Both the position numbers and the translations under genes were made by a program. Positions 1-10,880 of a DNA stretch of 64,000 bases are shown here, one piece after another. The DNA is taken from positions 496,001-560,000 of the forward strand of contig CP099840.1 in the NCBI GenBank assembly GCA_030062745.1. Direction: 5' to 3'. Every line of letters starts with the position of its first letter. Within the stretch, counting starts at the first letter, position 1. The notes under the pieces were generated by a model that saw only the letters and a program-made list of their open reading frames with translations, was not told where the DNA came from and made no database searches. Source of the stretch: Capitulum mitella (Eukaryota > Arthropoda > Thecostraca > Pollicipedomorpha > Pollicipedidae).

Positions 1-296
1 AAATTATTTCGATAGTAGGTCTACGGTCCATGTAAGCCTTCATTTCGGTTTTGACTCCATTACTATCTTGCTTTGCCTTTTGACCCATTCCAAATTACGC
101 ACCGTGTCGATTTCCAAAGGCAAACTGAAGCATGGCATAGTTGCTCCGTTTGCATATTGGCTTTTAAGACCCCAAACCTTTTTGATTTATTCCCACATCG
201 TTGATATTGCGTGCATGACGTCTTTTTGTGACATGCATTACCTGTTTGCAGGTGGGTTAGGAGCTAAGAATAAAGTCTAGCGTACGGAAGGTCTAG

Positions 297-570
297 TGAT
301 CGTAGCTCAGCTGGTAGTGCACTGGTCTCCCTGTCCCCTCAAGAGGGGTTCGAATCGCTTCGGTGCTTGATATTTGGCCCGCGGGTCAGCTAGCAACTGG
401 CCAGCATTGGGTCAAACTGACTACCATACGTTCGTGTCGCACCCCTGGCGGCACGTTAAACTTTCATCACAAAATCAGCCGTTGTCTTGTATTGTGCGAT
501 CGAGTGTAGTGGTCGGAGTCCATGCATCAAACTCTGCTTAGCACGGGTTCCGATCCCTAGCATCGTCCTA
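297..570 (+). mobile_element. Degenerate tRNA-like pair, possible SINE
   Basis: Two tRNA-promoter-like segments lie about 200 bases apart. The first has an A-box-like TAGCTCAGCTGG at 303-314 and a B-box-like GGTTCGAATC near 347-356. The second has TGTAGTGGTCGG near 504-515 and GGTTCCGATCC near 546-556. Neither folds into a convincing cloverleaf because the acceptor stems do not pair, so I do not call a functional tRNA. A tRNA-derived SINE or tRNA pseudogene pair fits best. No poly(A) tail or target duplication was recognised. Confidence 0.35.
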
Positions 571-1640
571 TCAAGCCACTTGGATGGAATTTATAATAAA
601 TTTCTATTATCTAAGTTTGTTGTTTCTTTCTAAGCAACACCCGTAAACGTAACGTTAACTGTCCCACAAAATGTCACGAGAAGCACGTCATTCGTTTTAA
701 TGTTGTTCCATTAATCATGGCTGCACGGGATGTAGGAGGCAGCGGAGCATGCCTCTATTCGTCCATTATCATTATTTTTGTACTGGCCAATGATGGCGTA
801 CGAAAGGAATGGCTTCTGCGGTTGTCGGAGTTCCCACATTATTTCCAAGGCTTATGCTTTTGTTAAAGACCATGAGAATTTGTGACATGATAGGCGCACA
901 AAGATGCGTGCGCTTCATCATATTGCACCTCTAAACTACATTGCTTTTGTTATTTATCACCTCGATTCCAGACGAATGGAAGACGGCCCATTTTGTTTTC
1001 CCGTTCGATGACTACATCCATGGCTGGAGATCCTCTTATCCTAGGAGGGCTTAGACCTCTCACATTCCAGATATGTTAGTTTATGGCAGACTGGACAGAA
1101 ACGGATGAAATCTTATCTGGTTTGAAACCGTATTCAGACTTCCTCCCCTGATAATTTTCGGAAATTCCCAGCTATGGTCACACCTTATCATTACAAAATC
1201 GCGGCAATAATAAGCAATGCTCAGCTATGAATGGGAATCCAATTTTTTCTAACTTTACGCCACTCGGCATTCAGCGTCAGACGACCATTTGGTCTTCCTA
1301 TTTGGCCGAGGTCGTATGCTGGTCTTTGTAATACGCAGTGGCGCATACCTGTTAAATGCTTATGTTTGTTCAATGTTTGCGGGCTCAGAAACTAATCGGA
1401 TGTTAAATCACAGGGGCCCGACTTCCCTAATAAATAAACAGCGTTTAGTGGTTGCTTTGCTGTTGGATAAGTCCCCCTCACAGGACGTGTCGTATACTAT
1501 CGCGATCAGCCCAGAATCCACGCTCGGATGAGGAATTCTTACAGATCATTTTCAGAATGGCAACATTTCTTCAGAATTATGATTCCAGAAATCTCCACCA
1601 GAATTCTTGCGTTTGTTTGTCGTCGCGAACGTCATCCACG
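571..1640. other. Non-coding stretch, nothing recognised
   Basis: AT-rich sequence with only short chance open frames. I see no splice-bounded exon, repeat array or known element. Confidence 0.4.
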
Positions 1641-2340
1641 CACGTGCCAGGGCGACCCGTGCCGCCAGTTCAAAGCACGCCGCCGGCCCTGCGAGGCTGA
1701 CCCTCTAACCCCCCCCCCCCGCTCCGGCTCCGCCAGACAAAGACCGGGCGCCGTCCAGCTGCTCGCAGGGGCACAACACGCGCAGGAAGTAGCGCCGCGG
1801 CGCTAATCCAGCCCGCCGACTGGGCTCTCCGAGACGAGGGACAGCGACACCCGAGAAACGGTCTCCTGAGCACCTGCGGTGGATCACGTTCCATGCGATG
1901 GAAACGGAAGTAGAGCCGGTCGGTCTAGAGGCGCCGTTTGAAACCGCTTTGCCACCCCCCCCCCCTAGTCGAAAACTGAATTGAAACGTCGCTCCTGGAC
2001 GTCGTAGGTGATAAGCCAGTGTGGTCTGCCCCCCCCCTCCGCCGCGCGGTGGCGGGCCCATCCCCGCGCCGCCCGGTCGGGACACCCACAACACGCCTCG
2101 TAACGTAAATAAACACTATAGTGTCCGGTGTCAGGGGAGACGGGGCGCTGGAAGCCGGCGGCCGGCGCACGTCTGGCGTCAGACACCCGCCGGCAGCCCA
2201 GTGGTTCTCCTCGGGCGCAGAGGGCAGTCGCGGCAGCTGCCGGACCTCCGGCAACAGGAGGTAGGCCTGAGCTCCTGCGGTCGTCGTCTCACCGCGCCGG
2301 GCGCGCGACAGTCACGGCTGAGAAGCGCAGCTCACTGAGA
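1641..2340. promoter_or_regulatory. CpG-rich block upstream of the FReD gene
   Basis: The block is strongly GC- and CpG-rich, with runs of C (about 1711-1720, 1956-1966 and 2029-2035). It ends just before a candidate leader exon of the FReD gene. Open frames on both strands here are by-products of GC richness and overlap one another. A promoter-associated CpG island is the natural reading, but no TATA box was identified and the transcription start is not determined. Confidence 0.35.
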
Positions 2341-2424
2341 CCATCGGGCTGGCAAAGCTCAGCGACGAAGCAGTGCAGTGTGAAGCTGTTGGTCGTTCGT
2401 TCTTCTCTTCGTTCTTCTCTCCCG
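2341..2424 (+). other. Candidate untranslated leader exon of FReD gene
   Basis: A good donor (cccg|gtgagc, GT at 2425-2426) is followed by a good acceptor (tatatttcag, ending at 2815) only 61 bases upstream of the signal-peptide ATG at 2876. This predicts a 5' untranslated intron of about 391 bases. The 5' edge of this exon is arbitrary. The assignment rests on splice-site appearance alone. Confidence 0.3.
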
Positions 2425-2875
2425 GTGAGCTAATCTGGTGCAGTTGGACCATGCAGCCCGGTCAGCCCTGATCAGGCACGCGATGCGACTTCCAGTTTTC
2501 AAAGATGCCACTGATGATGTTTGCGAGACATCTTCTCTGTTAAACATTTTCTGTTCAGCACATCTGCTGTCGTGTAGCCTCTTAACTTACTTACAGCTTG
2601 AACGAATGCTCCAATCATGGACTGATGCTTTTATAACAACGCCTGGCTGTAACGATATAGCCAACTAGCTGTAACTCCGTTTTCTCCATTCGACTCAGTA
2701 CCTCTCAGTCCTCCGTTTTCCATTTTCCCCCGAGTTCTCACGCTGATATCTCCATAGTTCAAGTTGTTCTTCCAGTGTAATCGTCTGTATATTTAAGGTC
2801 CTCTGTATATTTCAGGTCTCCTTCGAGAGTACACGACATAAAGAGATTGTCTGACTGTTACATTGAAGTCTGAAT

Positions 2876-2954
2876 ATGGCGAGGAGCTATTTTTTACTCG
2901 TCCTCACGAGCTGTCTGGTGTGTTCGCTGGCTGCGTATGACACGAAAAACAGGC
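2876..2954 (+). CDS. FReD gene exon 1: signal peptide
   Basis: The ATG at 2876 opens a classic secretory signal: MARSY, then a hydrophobic core FLLVLTSCLVCSLAA, then a polar YDTKNR. The probable cleavage is after Ala-Ala near residue 20. The exon ends in a strong donor (AGGC|GTAAGT, GT at 2955-2956), leaving a phase-1 intron, as is usual after signal-peptide exons. An in-frame extension past the donor has no similarity to the family. Confidence 0.75.
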
Positions 2955-5900
2955 GTAAGTACAGAAGATTGGTTGGGGTGTTTTTCATTTGTTTAGGATT
3001 TAGCCATTCTTTTTCGCCTGTCTGCAGAATGTATCCAGAATTCGTGACAACCAGAATAATGTTCAGCTCGCTCACACATTTCCGACGTCCCGTGGGCTTT
3101 CCAGGTGGATTTGTGGTACGAGTGTGATGCAGATGCACGACCGACTGTATAAAGCCCGGATTGGAAGTTGTGGATGGAGAAGGATGCTTTTAACGCGAAA
3201 ATGGATATATCTTCCAAGAAAATGGGACTTTTACGGTCTTTCCTCGATTTCTGTAACTTTACGAATATATATGGTGACTTAAGGATTTTTCATCATCAGC
3301 GTCAAACGCACGCCTTCAGAGGTGGTGGTTTGATGAAGGTTATGGCCAGCTACAGGTCATGAAATCAAGGCCTGGCTTCACTAAACGGCATTGCTAGACG
3401 GCAATGTCCACGTCCTTAATCCGTTATCACGATAACTTGTGACATAAACAGGCAATGTGACTGCGGCCCTGAACGGAAGTTTATTGTTTGAACGTTTCAA
3501 AAACCTTGCTTATAGATACACTTCAGGGCCACCTTGCAGGTGTCGATCTTTCGTAGTATAAATGTCAATAAATTTTAAAAACGTTAATATCCGATTTTGT
3601 CTGTGTTATCTCGATGTCATGGTCTGGCGAAATGTTGGTTTTACAAGTTAGGTATTCTCAAGGTATCTTCGCAGAGCCCATTATTTATGAATTTCGTGAG
3701 CAAGCTGCTTCCTTTATCGGGGATTATCTCCGTTGTGTGACAAATACCAGGACACGAGGTTGCGCAAATCTTAGAATGCGTAAATGTAACAAAGCTGGCC
3801 CCAGTGACGTCACAGATGAATCACTTGCCGTCGCTGCGCCACAGCCTTCGAATGTGTATACGTTTGGAAGACCGAACTCACGTCGCACCGCGGCGTTGGT
3901 CAGCGATTTTCAGCTAATGCGTGCTGCCAGGCTGAAACCGACCGGCCTGACCGGCTTGACATGTTTAGCCGAGTTAGATCACCTTTACCGTCAGCGCTGG
4001 GCAGAATGTGTATGATAGTGATGACTGTTTAAAGGGAGATTAGCTTTTCCAACTCAAACCAGCCTGGCAAACGAGGACCTTTAAAACGGAATCGCCGTTT
4101 CTGACTTGCAGGTTTGAATCGAGTCAGCCTCCACGAGCTGAGACAAGTGATTCGAGACGACCTTGTGGGTGTTGTGGAGAATGCTCTCGTTTCCATGGAG
4201 ATGGGACGCACGGCTTCCGGCGGCATGCGAATAGGTGAGCTATATCTGATTCAGTGCAATTCACGCCAGGAGGTCCGATTCGCGGCGTAGTTTTTCGCGT
4301 CATGGTGTTGGCCTCATGCGACAGTTACGCAAAGATGGCTGTCCACGGTCTAACATGGAATGTTTCACGTTGTTTTGCCTTTTGTCAGCAGACTGGTGGT
4401 TTGGGAAATGCGACTGATACCGTTTTCAGCAGTCTCATTTTTAATGTTCAGAACTCAGCAAACGTGTTGAACTAAAACTGCATTCTGTAATCATCTGTCG
4501 ATGTGACGCAATGTGGGCTACGCAGGCCAATGAACGCAATTTTTCAGTGGGCTGCGTCCGCTCGTAACAGATGTAAATAAGGCACGGCCGAATCGTGCAC
4601 GCAGGAAAACCATGGGAGATAGCTTTGAAGTTCCGTAAGTGTAGAGTTTTGAGACAGAATCCATATTATAGGCTGGCTTCAGGAAGAACAGGCCACAAAC
4701 TGGCTACGCCAGTTCAAAACACGTGTTAACCCGCGCACGACCGTCGGTCGGTTTCGAACACGGGCGACGGGGAAGGGGCAGTTGGCCGCCCCCCTCTAAC
4801 TCAGGAACGGTTGGTCGCACGATAAAAATAAGCATACCGTTGGAAAGCTTGTGATGAGTAGAGCTCGAAATTGGTCTCATTTTTAGTTTGAGATAATATC
4901 TAAGCAATTTACGCCCTATATATGTTTTCCCATAGCCGACTGCATGAGACCGAGAAATGGCCTGAATCTCAAGGGCTGTGACTAATAACGCATAGGTTAA
5001 GGCACCAGTGCACAAGTCAAGGTCCGCGGATGCCGATACACGTCTAATTCCCCAGATTTGTTCAATATATACGCCGAAACGTTGAGTTAAAGACACGGCA
5101 TTTCCCACAGCAGGCGTGCGCCGCTGCCGTATGCAGTAACAAACTGACGGGAACTAATTTTAGTGTTCCTTTATTTCCGCGAAAAGACGATCTATGTAAA
5201 GTTTATTGACCTTAGTGGTTCTTCCGATGGTTTTTCATGCTTAAATTTCGGAAAAATTCATTAGTTACCAATCTACACAATTGGCGGAGTTTTATTCGCG
5301 AGAGCCTGTTTATTTCCCAAATATGTTAATTTTGTAAACTTTTTGAGGTTGCTGCAATTACTTACGTCTGTGCAAGCTAATTCTGTCATTTTCTACCCAT
5401 TCTGAGTAATTCATCGCCGATTTTGACGGAGGTACATTTTGGCTCACTACAGACCTGTCCTCAGGCCAATGGCTGGAAGTCATTGATACTTTGCCCAATG
5501 ACGGTAACTAGATATCTGCTTCACTCCACACGAAAATGTTATGAAATATTCCGTCAATTTCCGAAAAAAAACGACGACAAGTCTTAAAAATGGGCTTGAC
5601 CTTAGGTCAATGATCCGGAAAATTCCGGAAAATCTGGGATAGCAGATTTGTTGCATCTATCACGATCACTAATCCCTGAAAGTATTATTGAGATATCTTG
5701 CTTTCCGAGAAAGTTACAGGGCGCTAGACTTTTTTGGACAAAGGTCTGTTTGACCTGACCTAGGTCAGGCACCTGACCTGACCTGAGGTCAAAATTTCGA
5801 CACGACATGTAAAATTGATGAAGCACAAGGTACACAAAGTTTCGTGACTCTGTGTTTGTTCGTTCTCTCGCAGTCCCGGAAAAACCTCAGGGGGGCAGTC

Positions 5901-8900
5901 AACTGCCCCCCAGTCGGGGACGTGTTAAGATAGAACATTCCTTTAACCCTATTCCCGGAGGGCTAGACGGTATGGTCGATTCCTGGCAGGGGGGCGGATT
6001 AGCCCCCCCCCCTGAGATCTCGAGAACTACTCATCCGATTTCATCGCAACAAACGGCAATCGATTTGCCGTGACGTCAACTACATTTTTATGAGAAGAAA
6101 TTTCCAAAATTTGAAAATTTGTGGATACAGGGGGGCAAAAATGTCAAAATGGGGGTACATTTGGACTTCTTATACCTCCGTTGTTTATTAAGCGATTTCG
6201 ATGAAACTGGCATGAATCGAGAGATGATGGATAGGGCTTTTACCATGGGTCCGCAAATCTGAAATTTTGAGAAAATTCATGGGCGTTCACAGGGTTTCAA
6301 AAATAGGAGGATTAGTTTTCTAACAAATGAATGAACAAGAGGCAAACACCCTTTTTTGGCTTCTGCTAGTCATGTTATACTAAAGAAGTACAAATTGCAC
6401 TACAATGTTTGTATAATGTTAGCATAGGCGGTGTCAGGGACATGAAAAAGGGGGAACTGTCATGGTCACACGTTTCTCAGATCAACTTGTGACCTTTGAC
6501 CTTAAATGACCTCCAGTGACCTTGGGGTCACTTGGAATAATCTCGTGTGCATTTAATATTATCTGTAAACGTTTTCAATCATTTGAATTCACTCTATTTC
6601 AAAAATTCCATTTTATGGGTATTGCAATATAGGGTACGCGCACTGACATTTTAGGTCATAGCTCCGTGGCCCGACCTGATATCAAGCTGACACTTGGTAC
6701 ACAAGTAGAAGGCACCCTTCTACGTCATATATATTCCGGGTTTGGCATTTGGAAAAAACGGCGCCGAAATTATAGCAAAAAACAAATTTTGGCTTTTGAC
6801 CTTGACTTGACCTTGTAAAATGACCTCAGATAAACGAAATTACAGCCGCACATTACCCAACTACTTAGCTATACATCCATATTAAGTTTTAAGTTCTACC
6901 TTTAAAACTCTGTTTTTGGCAGCCATTTTTCTTTTACCCTCAACATGGCCAAAAATGGCATGAGGTGCCTCCCAAAAACGTTGCCTGACTCCGCCCCTGA
7001 ACAAAATAGAATTTTGAAATTTCGTCACGGCACGTCGAAAGAATAATTAGGAAAAGTCACCAAGTTTCGTGAAGCTGCGTTAAAAAGCCTTGAATTGGCA
7101 AGAAAAAACCCGAGGGGGGGCGGATTCAGCCCCCCCTGCCGGGAATAGGGTTAACCCGCGCACGGCCGTCGGTCGGCGACGATCACGCCCGACTGACAGG
7201 GGGGCGGTTAACCGCCCCCTCTAACTCTTGAACGGTTGGTCGCACGATGAAAATAAGCACACCGTTGGAAAGCTTGTGACGAGTAGAGCTCGAAACTGGT
7301 CTCATTTTTAGTTTTAGATAATATCTAAGCAATTTACGTTCCACATATGTTTTTTCATAGCCGACAGCATGAGACCGAGAAACGGCCTGAATCTCAAGGG
7401 CTGTGACTAATAACGCATAGGTAAAGGCACCAACGAACAGGTAAAGGTCCGCAGATGTTGATACACGTCTAGCGTCTCAGATTTGTTCAATATATACGCG
7501 GACACGTTGAGTTAAAGACACGGCAATTTTCGCGCCGGCTGTTGGCGGGCATCGCAGCCGTACGCAGTAAGAAATTAACTGAAACTAAATTTACCGTTCC
7601 TTTATTTTTGCAACATAAGCCTATCCATGTAAATTTTGTTGATCTTATTGTTCTTGTGATGGTTTTTTCATGCTTAAATTTTGGAGAAATTCATTAGGTA
7701 CCAATCTACACAATTGGCGGAGCTTTATTCGCGAGAGCCTGTTGATTTTCAAAATGTGCAATTTTCTAAACCTTTTTGAGGCTCTTGGTATTACTTTCTT
7801 CTGTGCAAGCCAGTTTTGCCATTTTCTACCCATTCTGAATAATTTATCCCTGATTTTGACAGTGGTGTATTTTGGCTCATAACTGTTATTTGTGACCTGA
7901 CCTCAGGTCAATGGCTGGAAGTCATTGATACTTTGCCCAATGACGGTAACTAGATGTCCGGTTTACTCGACACTAAAAATGTTATGAAAAATTCCGCCAA
8001 TTTCCGAAAAAGCGACGACGTGCCTTAAAAATAAACTTGATCTTAGATCAATGACCCAGAAAATTCCGAAAAATCTGAGATAGCAGATTTGGGGCATTTA
8101 TCCAGATCACTAATCCAAGAAAGTATTGTTGTGATATCTTGTATTGCAAAAAAAGTTACAGGGCGCTTAACTTTTTTGGGCATAGGTCCGTTTGACCTGA
8201 CCTAGGTTAGACATATGACTCGACTTGAGGTCAAAACTTTGACGCAGGGTGCAAAAATGAATAAGCAAACGGTACACAAAGTTTCATGGCTCTGTGTTTG
8301 TTCGTTCTTTCGCAATCCTGGAAAAACCTCAGGAGGGGCGGTCAACAGTCCCCCGCAGTCGGGGGCGGGTGAACATTCGCGGTGGTGGCCATCTGATAAT
8401 TACGCGTATGGCGGGGCGGCATATTTTGTCCCACTTTGCCCCCTTATCTGTTTGACCGGCTCGAAACAGATTGGTAGGGAAGGAGACTGTGTGGTGGTTA
8501 TGCAACTCGCAGAATTTGGATGACTTAGCTTACGTCTGTTGAGCTCAAACGAGATCAGACGTTCCATAAGTAGCATCCCTTTCTTTCTCCAGGCATACTG
8601 AGTCTATCGAAGCAAAATTTCGGAACATTGGCCCGTATGATGAACTTGCATACCATAAAGCGAGTCTGATTCAAGTCAGGTCAATCGAATTTAGTCTGAG
8701 TCAGCATTTAAAAATGCTGCATTTCGTCAAAATAAAGCATAGCACGGTACGTTGTTAGAAGGCAGGGTACCGTTATGCATCCGTAAGTCAAGGGACGTAC
8801 TAAGACAGTCTGAGGCCATGCGAGGTCAACCGGAGTCAACCAAATTGCACTGTCACAAAATCTAATTGAGATGATTTAAGTAGATTGGAGAAAAGACGAA

Positions 8901-10849
8901 GAATGTTACGTTTCCACTGATTACCCTTCGGTGCTTCATAATTCGCTCATTCGTATTATTATGTTCATCACTTGGTTTGGTTTGACCTTAGTCGGCCTGG
9001 ATCAGGCCAACTGTTCCTAAACATCGTGAAATTATGATGCCATTTAACTCCGCACATTTTTATTTCCTGTATTGTTCTGTCCTTTTCGTCGCTGGCTGTC
9101 CTGCAGACCATATTTCATACGCGGCAGTGCCCGTCCAACGGTCCGACACTCGTGCGACCCTCCGCCAACCACGATCGATCTGCTGCGTGACTAGCAGACC
9201 TCTGGACTTCTGCGGGCTATAGCGAAAAAGTTATGCACAATTTAGAAATGTAGACGGCAAAGGACATATTGAATTTCATCACAAGACGAAATTTCGGCGT
9301 TCTAGCTCTATAACCGCGAAAGTTACTTGCGAAAAATATGAGAGGTGGGCAATTTTCGTCTCCCGCCAGTGCGCAAGTCAAGTGGTCTTATGAATTATTG
9401 CCGCAGAGTGAGATGGAATGACCCCTTTAGAGGGTCGATCCTTTAAAAGCGCGTAGTGGCCAAAGCTTATTCGAGGTGTCAACGACCCAACTCTTTTGTT
9501 GTTGCATTCTTCAATTCCATTGGAAGAGCAGTCCCAAAAGATACAGCCAAGGGTAAGAGGCCTTGTATTGTTCACTGGCGTAAGCGGCCGGACCTCTTTG
9601 AAGCTTCTCTTATTCAAATGGCCGCTGACGGGGATGCGGCCAGGATCTTCTTAAGGAGGGGACCCGGAGCCCGATGTGAATGAAATCATACGAAAACCGT
9701 CTGCTGAGAAGACGACGTGCAATGGTTTTCACAAAAAATCCAGGCCTAAGGAGGGGGCCCGGGCCACCGACCCCTCCCCCCTTCGGCTGCGCCAATGGTC
9801 TCTGACCTGTTAGAGAACTCCATTACCAAGCCCTCAGCCATTTGAGGGACTTAACAACATTTAAAGCTACACAGGTTTAGTTTGATTTAGCATTAAAATA
9901 CTATATCTCCTTACAGATCCTCTCGATCTTAGTTCTGCATTGCAGTTTCTGTGGTTCTCCACGTGGTTAATCCAGTAACTTGATGCCGAGAAAACAGCAC
10001 AAAGATGAATCTTGGAATGCATTCTTAGAAGACCGCCGCTGTCTGATTTTCTTGGGAGAGTGATGTTTTATCTGATTATATCCCCAGGCGCCCTGATAAT
10101 ACAGCCCGCTTCCAGATAGCACGACACAGCCCTCTTTTGGTAGCAGACACTGCGGAAGCGTCGTAAACCATATTACGTGTATGGCAACGATTCTGACATG
10201 GTAATTCGCGGGCAAAAAGCCGGGTCATGCAGAAATGCTTACATAACGTCATGAAACTGACTACCACAAAACACCTTTTCCACGAAGCCAAGCGGATGAC
10301 TAGCTTGACGCTGTAGACTACCTGTGAGTCGGAATAGAGCTTTATGTTACAACTGCTGGTTTGGCTGCCAGTTGGATGCGACAGCCGATGTGAGCACCGC
10401 GTCCTGTTGCGTTGACAATGGATTTGGCTGCGGCGCTGACCAAACCTCTCCGACAGACGAGAAGATCACCACGGCGGTGGAGGCCTCGGTGCGCACCATG
10501 ACCAACTCGATCCAGGACACGCTGCGCCGCTTCGAGACGCGTTTGATGACGATCGAGAACCAGCTGGAGGGGCCGAACGCGCCGGTGGCGCGCAGCCGCA
10601 GCCGGCAGCAGTTCATGTGCGACGAGGCGCGCGAGCGCAGCATGCAGCAGGGCTTCGAGCGGCTCACCAACATCCTCGGCTCTGTGTCGGAGCGGGTGGG
10701 CGAGGCGCGCGACGCCAGCTCGTCGGCTGAGCAGGGCGTGCAGCGGCTCAACGAGCGGCTGCCGGCCGTCGAGCTCGGCATCAAGACCGAACTGGAGCAC
10801 TCGGTCGGCGTGATCGAGAACACCCTCAAGCGGCAGCTGCAGGGCATGT

Positions 10850-10880
<31 letters not shown>

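Noticed and set aside
302-372. Functional tRNA gene
   Set aside because: A- and B-box words are present but the acceptor and T stems do not pair.
1705-2338. Several open frames of 100-130 codons on both strands
   Set aside because: Overlapping frames in a CpG-rich block with no domain and Gly/Pro/Arg-rich low-complexity translation.
3614-4015. 133-codon + strand open frame
   Set aside because: It lies between FReD exons 1 and 2 with no splice sites in a compatible phase and no domain.
9109-9208. Candidate extra FReD exon after tgtcctgcag
   Set aside because: The reading is open, but the donor phase does not fit the phase-1 pattern and the peptide shows neither stalk heptads nor family similarity.
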